Part shown: piece after piece, positions 57,517 through 64,000 of the stretch
Position numbering within the stretch: position 1 is the stretch's first letter
How the letters are laid out: the number at the start of each line of letters is the position of its first letter
Assembly (NCBI GenBank): GCA_902791215.1
Contig: CADAUZ010000026.1
Location: 62,001-126,000 of the forward strand
Source: Oscillospiraceae bacterium
GTDB lineage: Bacteria > Bacillota > Clostridia > Oscillospirales > Oscillospiraceae
Direction: 5' to 3'
DNA length: 64,000 nt
Translations under genes and position numbers: made by a program
Notes under the pieces: generated by a model
Seen by the model: only the letters and a program-made list of their open reading frames with translations
The model's database searches: none
What the model was told of the DNA's origin: nothing

Positions 57517-58314
57517 TTATATGCTCTGCGCCTCGAAGCCGCCGCCGGTGAACTGCCACAGCTCGGTAAAGCCGCAGGCTTTGGCGAGGGCTTCGGCCTG
57601 ATCGAAGGCGCAGGTGATGGCGTCGGCACTGTGGGCGTCGGAGCTTACGAGGATGCGCCCGCCGATGCTTTTCAGGTGGCGCAGCAGCTCCTCCGAGGGG
57701 TAGGGGGAGCTGCGCCAGCCGCGGCTGATGGCGCCGGTGTTGATCTCGAAGATCTTCCCGGCGGCGCTGAGCTTCTCCATGGCGGCGAAGGCGGCGTCGC
57801 GGTAGGGCACGGCTGCGGTGTCATAGAGCGCCTCGCGCTCGTTGAACTTGGTAATAAGGTCGAAGTGCCCGACGATGGACACCTCCGGCATCGCGGCAAG
57901 GCCCGCCATGCGGTCGTAGTAGGCCTGCGCGGCCTTCACCGCCCCGCCGTGCCAGGCGATGAGGTGGGACGCGGTTTCGGGATCATAGTCGATGGGCATG
58001 CCGTCGAGCATGTGGCAGGCGCCGATGATGTAATCGTAGGGCGGCACCGAGCGGCGCTGCGCGTCCACGTCGTATTCCAGGCCGCACCAGACCTCGATCC
58101 TCCCGGCGTAGATCGCCCGCAGGCTGTGCATTTCCTCGATGAACAGGGCCTCGTCACCGCCGGAGCAGGTCCAGCTTTCCTCCCCCACGAGGGGGCAGTG
58201 CAGGCTGATGCCGATGGAGCTGAGCCCGGCCTTGTACGCGGCGAGCACCATGGTGTGCGGGGCGTCGCGGCCGTCGTCGTATGTCGTGTGGCAATGCAGA
58301 TTCTGGCGTATCAT
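57517..58314 (-). CDS. PHP-domain phosphatase, histidinol-phosphatase-like
   Basis: A 265-residue PHP hydrolase: NLHCHTTYDDG (HxH), GISLHCPLVG, GLEYDVD, VSIVGHFDLITKF, EINTGAISRGW and VSSDAHSAD, giving the metal-binding His and Asp residues. It resembles HisK-type histidinol phosphatases, but with no histidine operon around it the substrate is uncertain. The ATG at 58314 (GGGAGG at 8 bases) is preferred to the longer frame. Confidence 0.82.
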   Translation of the reverse strand: MIRQNLHCHTTYDDGRDAPHTMVLAAYKAGLSSIGISLHCPLVGEESWTCSGGDEALFIEEMHSLRAIYAGRIEVWCGLEYDVDAQRRSVPPYDYIIGACHMLDGMPIDYDPETASHLIAWHGGAVKAAQAYYDRMAGLAAMPEVSIVGHFDLITKFNEREALYDTAAVPYRDAAFAAMEKLSAAGKIFEINTGAISRGWRSSPYPSEELLRHLKSIGGRILVSSDAHSADAITCAFDQAEALAKACGFTELWQFTGGGFEAQSI

Positions 58315-58364
58315 CTTCTGCGCCTCCCTTTGCATATAAATCATTCCTATATTTTAATAACAAG

Positions 58365-58402
58365 CATGGCCGCTGTCAAGTTTTTTCCTGACAGCGGCCA
58401 TG
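58365..58402 (-). terminator. Terminator after the glutaredoxin-like gene
   Basis: CATGGCCGCTGTCA pairs perfectly with TGACAGCGGCCATG; a T-rich stretch follows on the minus strand. Confidence 0.82.
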
Positions 58403-58415
58403 TGTTTATGAAACT

Positions 58416-58697
58416 TTATCCCGCTAAAACCTTGTCGAAGGCCGCGCGGATGTTCTGCTTGATGGTGTCGTAGCTGTGCGTGAAGTGCGCCTCGTAGAGC
58501 TTTTCGCCCTTCCAGAAGATCGTCGGCACACTGTAGTAATCACGCGCCTCGGCGATCTCCGGCTGCTCGCTTTCCTCGATCCAGGTGATGTCGATGCCGC
58601 TATAGGCGGGATTTTCCGCCGTCAGCTCGTCGATGGCCTTTTTCGCGTTGCGGCAGTAGGGGCAGGATTTTAAATAGAAAAGTTCGATCTGATGCAT
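58416..58697 (-). CDS. Glutaredoxin/thioredoxin-like protein
   Basis: A 93-residue thiol-redox protein with the active site CPYC (KSCPYCRNAKKAI), cis-Pro region YSVPTIFWKG and a final helix. It lies 9 bases after the rubrerythrin gene, so the two probably form an oxidative-stress unit in this anaerobe. Confidence 0.88.
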   Translation of the reverse strand: MHQIELFYLKSCPYCRNAKKAIDELTAENPAYSGIDITWIEESEQPEIAEARDYYSVPTIFWKGEKLYEAHFTHSYDTIKQNIRAAFDKVLAG

Positions 58698-58706
58698 GGT
58701 CGGACC

Positions 58707-59249
58707 TCAATAGTTCTCGGCGTTGATCTCAAAATACGCCTGCGGGTGGCTGCACACGGGACAGATCTCGGGTGCGGACTCGCCGACCACGATGTGCCCG
58801 CAGTTGCGGCACTCCCAGACCTTGACGCTGCTCTTTTTGAAGACCTCCTGGGCCTCCACGTTTTTCAGAAGCTGACGGTAGCGCTCCTCGTGGTGCTTCT
58901 CGATGGCGGCGACGCCGCGGAATTTGGCCGCAAGCTCCGGGAAGCCCTCCTTCTCGGCGGTATCCGCGAAGCCCTCATACATGTCGACCCACTCGTAGTA
59001 CTCTCCCTCGGCCGCGGCGGCCAGGTTCTCGGCGGTGGAGCCGATGCCGCCCAGTTCCTTGAACCAGAGCTTGGCGTGCTCCTTCTCGTTCTCGGCGGTC
59101 TTGAGGAAGAGGGCCGCGATCTGCTCAAAGCCCTCCTTCTTGGCCTTGGAGGCAAAGTAGGTATACTTGTTGCGGGCCTGGGACTCCCCGGCAAAGGCGG
59201 CCTCCAGATTCTTCTCGGTCTGCGTTCCGGCGTAAGGATTCTTGGACAT
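58707..59249 (-). CDS. rbr: Rubrerythrin
   Basis: A 180-residue non-haem iron protein that reduces hydrogen peroxide in anaerobes. The N-terminal four-helix di-iron domain has [42 protein letters not shown] and [12 protein letters not shown]. The C-terminal rubredoxin domain has WECRNCGHI and [11 protein letters not shown] (two CxxC). The ATG at 59249 has AAGGAGG upstream. It is followed by a glutaredoxin-like gene and preceded by a small 43-codon gene. Confidence 0.95.
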   Translation of the reverse strand: MSKNPYAGTQTEKNLEAAFAGESQARNKYTYFASKAKKEGFEQIAALFLKTAENEKEHAKLWFKELGGIGSTAENLAAAAEGEYYEWVDMYEGFADTAEKEGFPELAAKFRGVAAIEKHHEERYRQLLKNVEAQEVFKKSSVKVWECRNCGHIVVGESAPEICPVCSHPQAYFEINAENY

Positions 59250-59288
59250 GGTTTGTTCCTCCTTAAAGAAAGGTTTTCTTTTTTCAAA

Positions 59289-59312
59289 ACGGGGCCGGTC
59301 TCCCGGCCCCGT
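59289..59312 (-). terminator. Hairpin terminator between the 43-residue gene and rubrerythrin
   Basis: ACGGGGCCGG pairs perfectly with CCGGCCCCGT across a 4-base loop, then GTTTT on the minus strand. Confidence 0.8.
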
Positions 59313-59317
59313 GCCTG

Positions 59318-59449
59318 TCAGTCTTTTTCTTTTGGCTTGTACTGTTCTTCTCCGGTCTCCACATAGAGGATGAAGTCGTTGATTTCCTTCTCGCCCCATC
59401 CCGCGGCGCGAAGCCCGAGAATGATGCGTGCAGCTTCACTCACGTTCAT
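59318..59449 (-). CDS. 43-residue small protein upstream of rubrerythrin
   Basis: A small ORF with ATG at 59449 and a perfect GGAGG 8 bases before it. The peptide starts [18 protein letters not shown], then [17 protein letters not shown] and a basic YKPKEKD end; it is predicted to form two helices. It has its own possible promoter (TTGCTA, 17 bases, TAGAGT) and a terminator, so it looks like a real monocistronic gene. No function is recognised. Confidence 0.7.
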   Translation of the reverse strand: MNVSEAARIILGLRAAGWGEKEINDFILYVETGEEQYKPKEKD

Positions 59450-59507
59450 TCTCTCCACCTCCTTGGATTATTTCCACTCTAACACAGAATCATACAGATA
59501 GCAAGAA

Positions 59508-60881
59508 TTAAAACAGAAGCGCGCTCGCGATGCCGAAGTATACCAGCAGGGACAGGGCGTCGACAATCGTGGTGATGAACGGGCTTGCCATCACGGCGGG
59601 GTCGAAGCCGAGCTTCTTGGCCACCATCGGCAGCGTGCAGCCCACGATCTTTGCCACCAGCACCGTCACGGCCATGGTTGCGCACACCACAAAGGCGGTC
59701 AGGGCGGTGATGTCGGTGTTGCCGAGCAGGAGCCGGTCAAAGACCATGATCTTCGCGAAGCACAGCGCAGCCAGCGCCACGCCGCACAGCACGGCGGTCT
59801 GGATCTCCTTCCACACCACCCTCGGCAGATCCCTGAGCTCCAGCTCGCCGAGGGACAGGGCGCGGATCACGGTGACGGAGGCCTGGGAGCCGGAGTTGCC
59901 GCCGGTGTCCATCAGCATGGGGATGAAGGCCGTCAGCACCACCTGGGCGGCAAGCTTGCTCTCAAAGCCAGTGATGATCATGCCGGTGAACGTGGCCGAC
60001 ACCATCAGCAGCATCAGCCAGGGGATGCGGTGCTTGAACAGGTCCCAGGGCGTGGAGCGCAGGTAGGTCTTCTCCGAGGGGAGCATACCGGCCATCTTCT
60101 CGATATCCTCCGTGGTCTCTTCGACAAGAACGTCCATGGCGTCGTCGAAGGTCACGATACCGACCATGCGCCCGTCCGCGTCCACCACGGGCAGGGCGAG
60201 GAAATTATATTTGGAGAGCATCTGCGCGACCTCTTCCTGGTCGGTCATGGTATTGACGGAGATGACATGCTCGTCCATGATCTCGGAGACGGGGATGTTC
60301 TCATTCGGCGCAAGGAGCATGTCCTTGACCGACACGGTGCCCAGCAGCTTTCGCTCCACCGTCACGTAGCAGGTGTAGATCGTCTCCTTGTCCACACCGG
60401 TGCGGCGGATGCGCTGGATGGCCTCGGCAATGGTCATCTGCGGGCGCAGGGACACGTACTCCGTGGTCATGATGGACCCGGCGGAGTTTTCGGGGTAGCG
60501 CAGGATCTGGTTGATCTCGCTGCGCATCTGGGGATCTGCCTGGGCGAGGATGCGCTTGACCACGTTCGCGGGCATCTCTTCGACGAGATCCGCCGCGTCG
60601 TCCACGTACAGCTCGCTCACGAGCTCCCGGAGCTCCTTGTCCGAAAAGCCGGTGATCAGCTGCTCCTGAATCTCGGGGCTGAGCTCGGCAAAGGTCTCGG
60701 CCGCGAGCTCCTTGGGCAGCAGGCGGAAGAGAAGCGGGGTGCGCTCCTCATCCAGATCCTCGAACACGGCGGCGATATCCGCCCCGTTCATCGTGCCCAG
60801 CACGTCCTTGAGCGTCTGATACTTCTTCTCGTCCAGCAGCTTTTTCAGGGATTTCTGGAGAGTGACAAACTGCTCTGCCAT
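59508..60881 (-). CDS. mgtE: Magnesium transporter MgtE
   Basis: A 457-residue Mg2+ channel/transporter. The N-terminal superhelix (about 1-130) has YVDDAADLVEEMP; two CBS domains (about 135-255) have SAGSIMTTEYVSL and FLALPVVDADGRMVGIVTFDDAMDV (in part). Five C-terminal transmembrane helices contain PMLMDTGGNSGSQASVTVIRAL, the ion-path signature, and end ITTIVDALSLLVYFGIA. The ATG at 60881 follows GGAGG. Its 5' leader carries a 25-codon ORF. Confidence 0.95.
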   Translation of the reverse strand: MAEQFVTLQKSLKKLLDEKKYQTLKDVLGTMNGADIAAVFEDLDEERTPLLFRLLPKELAAETFAELSPEIQEQLITGFSDKELRELVSELYVDDAADLVEEMPANVVKRILAQADPQMRSEINQILRYPENSAGSIMTTEYVSLRPQMTIAEAIQRIRRTGVDKETIYTCYVTVERKLLGTVSVKDMLLAPNENIPVSEIMDEHVISVNTMTDQEEVAQMLSKYNFLALPVVDADGRMVGIVTFDDAMDVLVEETTEDIEKMAGMLPSEKTYLRSTPWDLFKHRIPWLMLLMVSATFTGMIITGFESKLAAQVVLTAFIPMLMDTGGNSGSQASVTVIRALSLGELELRDLPRVVWKEIQTAVLCGVALAALCFAKIMVFDRLLLGNTDITALTAFVVCATMAVTVLVAKIVGCTLPMVAKKLGFDPAVMASPFITTIVDALSLLVYFGIASALLF

Positions 60882-61049
60882 CGGGGGTTCCTCCTTTCGG
60901 GTGTCCGTCCAGGAAGGCTTCCGACACGCAGGCCAAAGCACGGCAATTTACTAAGCTGCGGAAACGCGCGTGAACACATCCCGCAGCCGACTTCGGCCTG
61001 CCGCTGTGCCGGTACTGCCAGCGTCCATGACGTTTCCTCCTTTTAAACA
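60882..61049 (-). promoter_or_regulatory. mgtE mRNA leader, about 160 nt
   Basis: The leader contains a 25-codon ORF with a strong ribosome-binding site and, between that ORF and mgtE, a GTGTC...GACAC hairpin with inner GGAAG/CTTCC. I do not find M-box riboswitch elements. It could regulate mgtE by attenuation or by coupling to leader translation. Confidence 0.5.
60951..61028 (-). CDS. 25-residue leader peptide upstream of mgtE
   Basis: ATG at 61028 with AAAGGAGG 7 bases upstream. The peptide begins MDAGSTGTAAGRSRL, then RDVFTRVSAA. It is rich in Gly, Ala, Ser and Arg and has no membrane segment. The ORF ends 70 bases before mgtE. Its position suggests a regulatory uORF rather than a stable protein; no homology is recognised. 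Confidence 0.5.
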   Translation of the reverse strand: MDAGSTGTAAGRSRLRDVFTRVSAA

Positions 61050-61078
61050 ATAGTATGATGGGGCGTTGCCCTGTTCAA
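61050..61078 (-). promoter_or_regulatory. Promoter of mgtE
   Basis: TTGAAC (61073-61078), 17-base spacer, TACTAT (61050-61055) on the minus strand. Confidence 0.65.
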
Positions 61079-61146
61079 ATTTTAACCCGACCCACCGCGT
61101 TTTGTCAACACAAAACACAGGCGCTCCGCGACTGTTTTCCGGGCAC

Positions 61147-61183
61147 AAAAAATGGCCCTCCGACTAAGCGGAAGGCCATTTTT
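61147..61183 (-). terminator. Terminator after the 61197 lipoprotein gene
   Basis: AAAATGGCC(T)TCCG pairs with CGGAGGGCCATTTT around a short loop; T-run on the minus strand. Confidence 0.88.
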
Positions 61184-61196
61184 ATGTATTGGGGAA

Positions 61197-61853
61197 TCAG
61201 CCGTTGGCGTTGGCCTGATTCATGGAGGCGGCGTACTCCTCGAGCTGCTGCTTCACGTCATCGGGCAGCTCTTCAGGCTCGACGATCGGGGCAAGCCCGG
61301 TGGGTTCGGTGCCGACACCGTTGACCACGTCGTAAATGATCCCGCCGTTATCAATAACCGCGGCGACATTGGAGGACAGCTGGTCATACATGACGATCAC
61401 AACCACGTTCAGCTCGGGCGAGGTCTCATGGATCATGCCCTCCAGGGAGTTTTCGATGGGGGGAATGGAATTGAGGATGCGGTTGTAGGCGTCGACAAAC
61501 TCCGCCTCGCCGGTCATGGCAGTCGAAATGACGTACTGGAAGTAATCCATGGCGAGCTTATAGTGAATGGTATTGGGCTCCTTGCCGACCTCAAACACCG
61601 CAATGTAAGGGTCATCCTCGGTGCGCTGCGCAAGTTCCTCGGCGTTGAGGGCGTCTACCAGCTCCTGAATACTCACGGGCTCGGGGGAAGGCGCCGCGGC
61701 GGCCGTGGGCTGCGCGCTCGGAGCGGCGGTCCCGGAAGGCGTAGCCGGGGATGCGTCGGCGCTGGGAGAAACGGAAGAGGCGTTCGACTTGCCGCAGGCG
61801 GCAAGTCCGACGCAGAAGCATAACACCAGAAGCAGACTGACGATTCTTTTCAT
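61197..61853 (-). CDS. Lipoprotein of unknown function
   Basis: A 218-residue lipoprotein: signal peptide with lipobox GLAACG (Cys near 20), Ser/Ala/Pro-rich linker (about 22-60), then a helical domain (SIQELVDALNAEELAQ, KLAMDYFQYVISTAM, AYNRILNSIPPIENSLEGMI, DVKQQLEEYAASMNQA). No named family is recognised. It is monocistronic with a strong terminator. Confidence 0.75.
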   Translation of the reverse strand: MKRIVSLLLVLCFCVGLAACGKSNASSVSPSADASPATPSGTAAPSAQPTAAAAPSPEPVSIQELVDALNAEELAQRTEDDPYIAVFEVGKEPNTIHYKLAMDYFQYVISTAMTGEAEFVDAYNRILNSIPPIENSLEGMIHETSPELNVVVIVMYDQLSSNVAAVIDNGGIIYDVVNGVGTEPTGLAPIVEPEELPDDVKQQLEEYAASMNQANANG

Positions 61854-61954
61854 ATTATTAATGTCTCCTATTCGTTCTACCGTAATGCGACATCACTTTA
61901 CCACAACCCCTTCTCCGCGTCAAGTCCAATATCCGGGGGAATCCTTAACATTTA

Positions 61955-63100
61955 TTAAATTATGGAGAGCGCGGCACGGGGCAGGACCTCCACCGCGTCC
62001 ATCTGTCTGCGCTTGGTGCTTTCCATCACATGCGCGTACAGATTCATGGTGATCCCGATATCGGCATGGCCGAGGATCTCCTGCAGGGTTTTTGCCTGCA
62101 TCCCCGATTCCACAGCCCGCGTGGCGAAGGTGTCGCGAAAGGCGTGGGCGGCAAAGCGTTCGATCCCGGCGGCTTTGCAGAGCTGGTCGATATCCTTTTT
62201 TACACACCTTGCGCCGAGCAGTCCGCCGCGCGGCGCGCGAAAGATCGGCTTGTCCTCCTCCGCGCCGCCGAAGCAGCGCGCGTTTTTCTCCCGCTGCTCA
62301 CGGATCGCGGCCAGGGCCGCCCTGCGGGCCGGTATCGTCCGGGCCGAGTGACCGGTTTTGGTTTCATTGCCGATGATGAGCTTTCCGTCGAGAGACTTTG
62401 TCAGCGTGCGGCGTATGCAGATGCTGTCGGCGCCGATATCCCCGGGCAGCAGCGCACCGGCCTCACCGAAGCGGCAGCCGGTGTTCAGCAGAAAGCGGTA
62501 AAGGGGCAGATACCAGGAGCCGCACTGTTCGGCTGCGCGAAGAAACGCCTGTGTCTCCTCCGGCGTCAGGGCGCGGTGGATGGTCTCGCGCGGGGGCTTC
62601 TTCGTTTCCTTGAGCATGCGCAGCCCCTTTGACGGGTTCCAAAGGATCAGCCTCTCCTCCAGGGCCGATTCCAGGATGGCTTTGATGACCGACATGCAGC
62701 GGTTGATCGTCGATACGCTGTACTCACGGCACAGTCCGTTCTGGAGCTGGACGAGATGCTGGCGGCTGATGTTATTGAGCCTGAGAGCGCCGAAGCGCGG
62801 CGTGGCACTGTCGACGGCGGTGTCCGCCGCGATACGGTAAATATAACGCTCTGTGCGCAGGGTGCTGTCGCGCACAGAGCCGGTCCTTGCGCTCTCCCAG
62901 CGCAGAAAATATTCGTCAAGTGTGAGTGCCTTTCCCTCGCGGTTTATACCCGCCTCGATCTCCCTGCGCCTTTCTTCCGCTTTTTCCGTGCACTCCCGCA
63001 CGCTTTTTCCGTATACGCTGTAGCGTCTGCCCCTAATCGTAAAGCGGCATTCATAGCCGCCGTCCGATCTTTTACGCATACCCGCCGGAATTCTCGGCAT
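61955..63100 (-). CDS. Tyrosine recombinase (phage-integrase family)
   Basis: A 381-residue site-specific recombinase. The N-terminal part has an AP2-like DNA-binding region (GGYECRFTIRGRRYSVYG), then a core-binding SAM-like domain (about 65-165). The catalytic domain has TGCRFGEAGAL (Arg), ETKTGHSARTIP (Lys), AHAFRDTFATR (HxxR), LGHADI (His) and the nucleophile Tyr in MNLYAHV. All catalytic residues are present. GGGAGG lies 8 bases before the ATG. No excisionase, relaxase or phage gene is near; the gene stands alone, about 195 bases from the inverted repeat at 63294. It may act on that repeat. Confidence 0.9.
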   Translation of the reverse strand: MPRIPAGMRKRSDGGYECRFTIRGRRYSVYGKSVRECTEKAEERRREIEAGINREGKALTLDEYFLRWESARTGSVRDSTLRTERYIYRIAADTAVDSATPRFGALRLNNISRQHLVQLQNGLCREYSVSTINRCMSVIKAILESALEERLILWNPSKGLRMLKETKKPPRETIHRALTPEETQAFLRAAEQCGSWYLPLYRFLLNTGCRFGEAGALLPGDIGADSICIRRTLTKSLDGKLIIGNETKTGHSARTIPARRAALAAIREQREKNARCFGGAEEDKPIFRAPRGGLLGARCVKKDIDQLCKAAGIERFAAHAFRDTFATRAVESGMQAKTLQEILGHADIGITMNLYAHVMESTKRRQMDAVEVLPRAALSII

Positions 63101-63296
63101 GTTTTATTCCTCCCGTTTATTTCGCAGAGCACAGCGGGGCAGCCTTGCCCGCTGCGGCGCTGCGGCTCATTCTGCCTTGCGCTGTATCCGACGGATTCGG
63201 CATGTACAGGCGCGGGGAAGCATTTGGGGTATTTTCCGGGGTATTTGAGCAAAGCTGCGCGCCGTATCCCGAACGCCGGGCACGGATCATTTTCAA
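63101..63296. other. Region between recombinase and secreted-protein gene B
   Basis: Upstream of both divergent genes. It contains two direct GGGGTATTT repeats 13 bases apart (about 63227-63249). I see no ribosome-binding site or good promoter for gene B here. Confidence 0.6.
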
Positions 63297-63342
63297 ATGA
63301 AGAAACTGCTTGCACTGATTCTTTGCGTGATGATGTTCGTCA
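63294..63342 (+). repeat. 49-bp inverted repeat, copy at gene B
   Basis: Identical in reverse orientation to 53301-53349, starting three bases before the gene B ATG and ending in codon 16. Confidence 0.97.
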
Positions 63343-64000
63343 AGGTCGACAATCCCCTGTACTCCGCGGCTGAGTACGCTACCCAGATCAAGAACATGAT
63401 CAAGAACACCAAGTCCAGCATTGAGAAATCCTACAAGGTTCTTGCTGGTGACCAGGTTGTTTATGGCTCCGCAAAGGCCATGGACGACATGATCGTCGGT
63501 CTTGTTGACGGTATCGGCGATACCCTCATCGAGAAGGAACTCATGAAGAAGGCCGACGTCGACGGTATCAAGGACAACGTCCGCTCTTACATCGACGGCG
63601 CTGTTGCCAAGAAGATCAGCGAGAACTACTACAAGGCTCTCGACAAGGACGGCAAGCGCGATCCCATCAAGTACGCTCAGCTCGTTGCTGACTCCATCCA
63701 GGGCGCTCTGACCGACGAGGACTTCCAGAAGGGCTACGAAGCTGTTGCTACCTACTGGGCTCTCGCTTCCCTGATCAAGGACACCCGCGACAGCCTGAAG
63801 GACGCCCGCAAGGACTTCTCTGACTCTGTTGACAAGAAGTTCCAGGCCGACTTCGCCAAGAAGTACACCGCTCTGGTTGACGAGTACATCGACACCTTCG
63901 GTACCGCTGCTAACAAGGCTCTGAACAATGAGATGGCTCAGCTCGCTCTCGATTCTCTGATGCTGCCTGTTGAGACCAATAAGGCTACCAGCACCGATCT
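63297..64000 (+). CDS. Secreted-protein homologue B, apparently silent, runs off the window
   Basis: An open frame of 234 codons to the window end. It begins with the same MKKLLALILCVMMFV as protein A, then lacks the next ~24 residues of A (rest of the signal peptide and mature start) and continues as a diverged homologue (IKNMIKNTKSSIEK, DQVVYGSAKAMDDMIVGLVD, DKDGKRDPIKYAQLVADS, QKGYEAVATYWALA). There is no Shine-Dalgarno sequence before the ATG and no clear promoter, although codon use is of the high-expression kind. It may be an off-state or donor copy, or the start may be a recombination scar. Confidence 0.7.
   Translation, partial: MKKLLALILCVMMFVKVDNPLYSAAEYATQIKNMIKNTKSSIEKSYKVLAGDQVVYGSAKAMDDMIVGLVDGIGDTLIEKELMKKADVDGIKDNVRSYIDGAVAKKISENYYKALDKDGKRDPIKYAQLVADSIQGALTDEDFQKGYEAVATYWALASLIKDTRDSLKDARKDFSDSVDKKFQADFAKKYTALVDEYIDTFGTAANKALNNEMAQLALDSLMLPVETNKATSTD

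Noticed and set aside
60882-61049. M-box riboswitch before mgtE
   Set aside because: None of the conserved M-box segments is recognisable and the space is occupied by a small ORF with a strong ribosome-binding site.
61060-61072. GGGCGTTGCCC near mgtE as a third peptide cassette
   Set aside because: Only the 9-base arm is present; there is no matching second arm, no Shine-Dalgarno hairpin and no 27-codon ORF. It falls in the spacer of the mgtE promoter.
61955-63100. Integrase as sign of an integrated phage or conjugative element
   Set aside because: No phage structural, relaxase, type IV secretion or excisionase genes are nearby, and flanking genes are ordinary chromosomal ones. A genome-level search for matching direct-repeat attachment sites would settle it.

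Overview
The window is a high-G+C, low-repeat-density stretch of a Clostridia-type Firmicute chromosome, most like the Oscillospiraceae (gut anaerobes). The evidence is strong AGGAGG ribosome-binding sites, frequent GTG/TTG starts, a short archaeal-type prolyl-tRNA synthetase, zinc-cysteine ribosomal protein L28, the hprK-murB-rapZ-whiA block, rubrerythrin and a 2-hydroxyacyl-CoA dehydratase. Placement is inference from gene content; no rRNA or tRNA gene was found in the window.

Layout. 1-1.1 kb: 3' end of cysS and a DUF4160/DUF2442 pair. 1.2-10.4 kb (minus strand): membrane phosphoesterase, anchored alpha/beta hydrolase, a double-glycine-leader peptide, UDP-glucose dehydrogenase plus UDP-glucuronate-type epimerase, a C39-like protein, a CapA-family protein and an acyltransferase. 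10.4-12.1 kb: a translationally coupled rarA-DUF951-GIY-YIG-acyltransferase string. 12.3-18.3 kb: anchored secreted protein, nth, ACT-domain/UPF0210 pair, then the first copy of a small structured element, a GtrII-like membrane protein and an acyltransferase. 18.5-22.7 kb (minus): psd-pssA phospholipid genes, a Lar-like zinc protein, acylphosphatase and a HAAS/DUF1700-like membrane protein. 22.9-35 kb: proS, rpmB, hprK-murB-rapZ-whiA, O-antigen-ligase-like protein, dnaE and an acyltransferase. 36-39 kb: 2-hydroxyacyl-CoA dehydratase subunits. 39-45 kb: a BMP-type nucleoside ABC importer followed by psuG. 45-52 kb: glycan cluster (double GT2, flippase, two ATP-grasp enzymes, anchored protein). 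52.5-64 kb: two homologous secreted proteins in opposite orientation bracket a 10-kb stretch holding a sortase-like lipoprotein, the second copy of the structured element, DUF1810, a phosphodiesterase, an aminotransferase, a PHP phosphatase, thiol-redox and rubrerythrin genes, mgtE with a leader ORF, a lipoprotein and a tyrosine recombinase.

Two things stand out. First, two copies of a compact ~270-bp cassette (15497-15770 and 54877-55153) have all the parts of a type I toxin-antitoxin system. Each has a promoter-driven mRNA for a 27-residue peptide, a Shine-Dalgarno sequence hidden in a hairpin, mRNA 5' and 3' ends that pair with each other, and a convergent near-consensus promoter that would make an antisense RNA ending inside the peptide gene. 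Between copies the peptide and the RNA stems are kept while spacers have diverged. I do not recognise the peptide as a named toxin family.

Second, the start of the secreted-protein gene at 52555-53346 is repeated as a perfect 49-bp inverted copy at the start of a diverged homologue at 63297. Only the first has a promoter and ribosome-binding site, and a tyrosine recombinase gene lies about 200 bp from the second. This looks like a possible promoter-switching inversion that would choose which secreted protein is made.

The chromosome also carries several families of short palindromic intergenic repeats, placed mostly just after stop codons.
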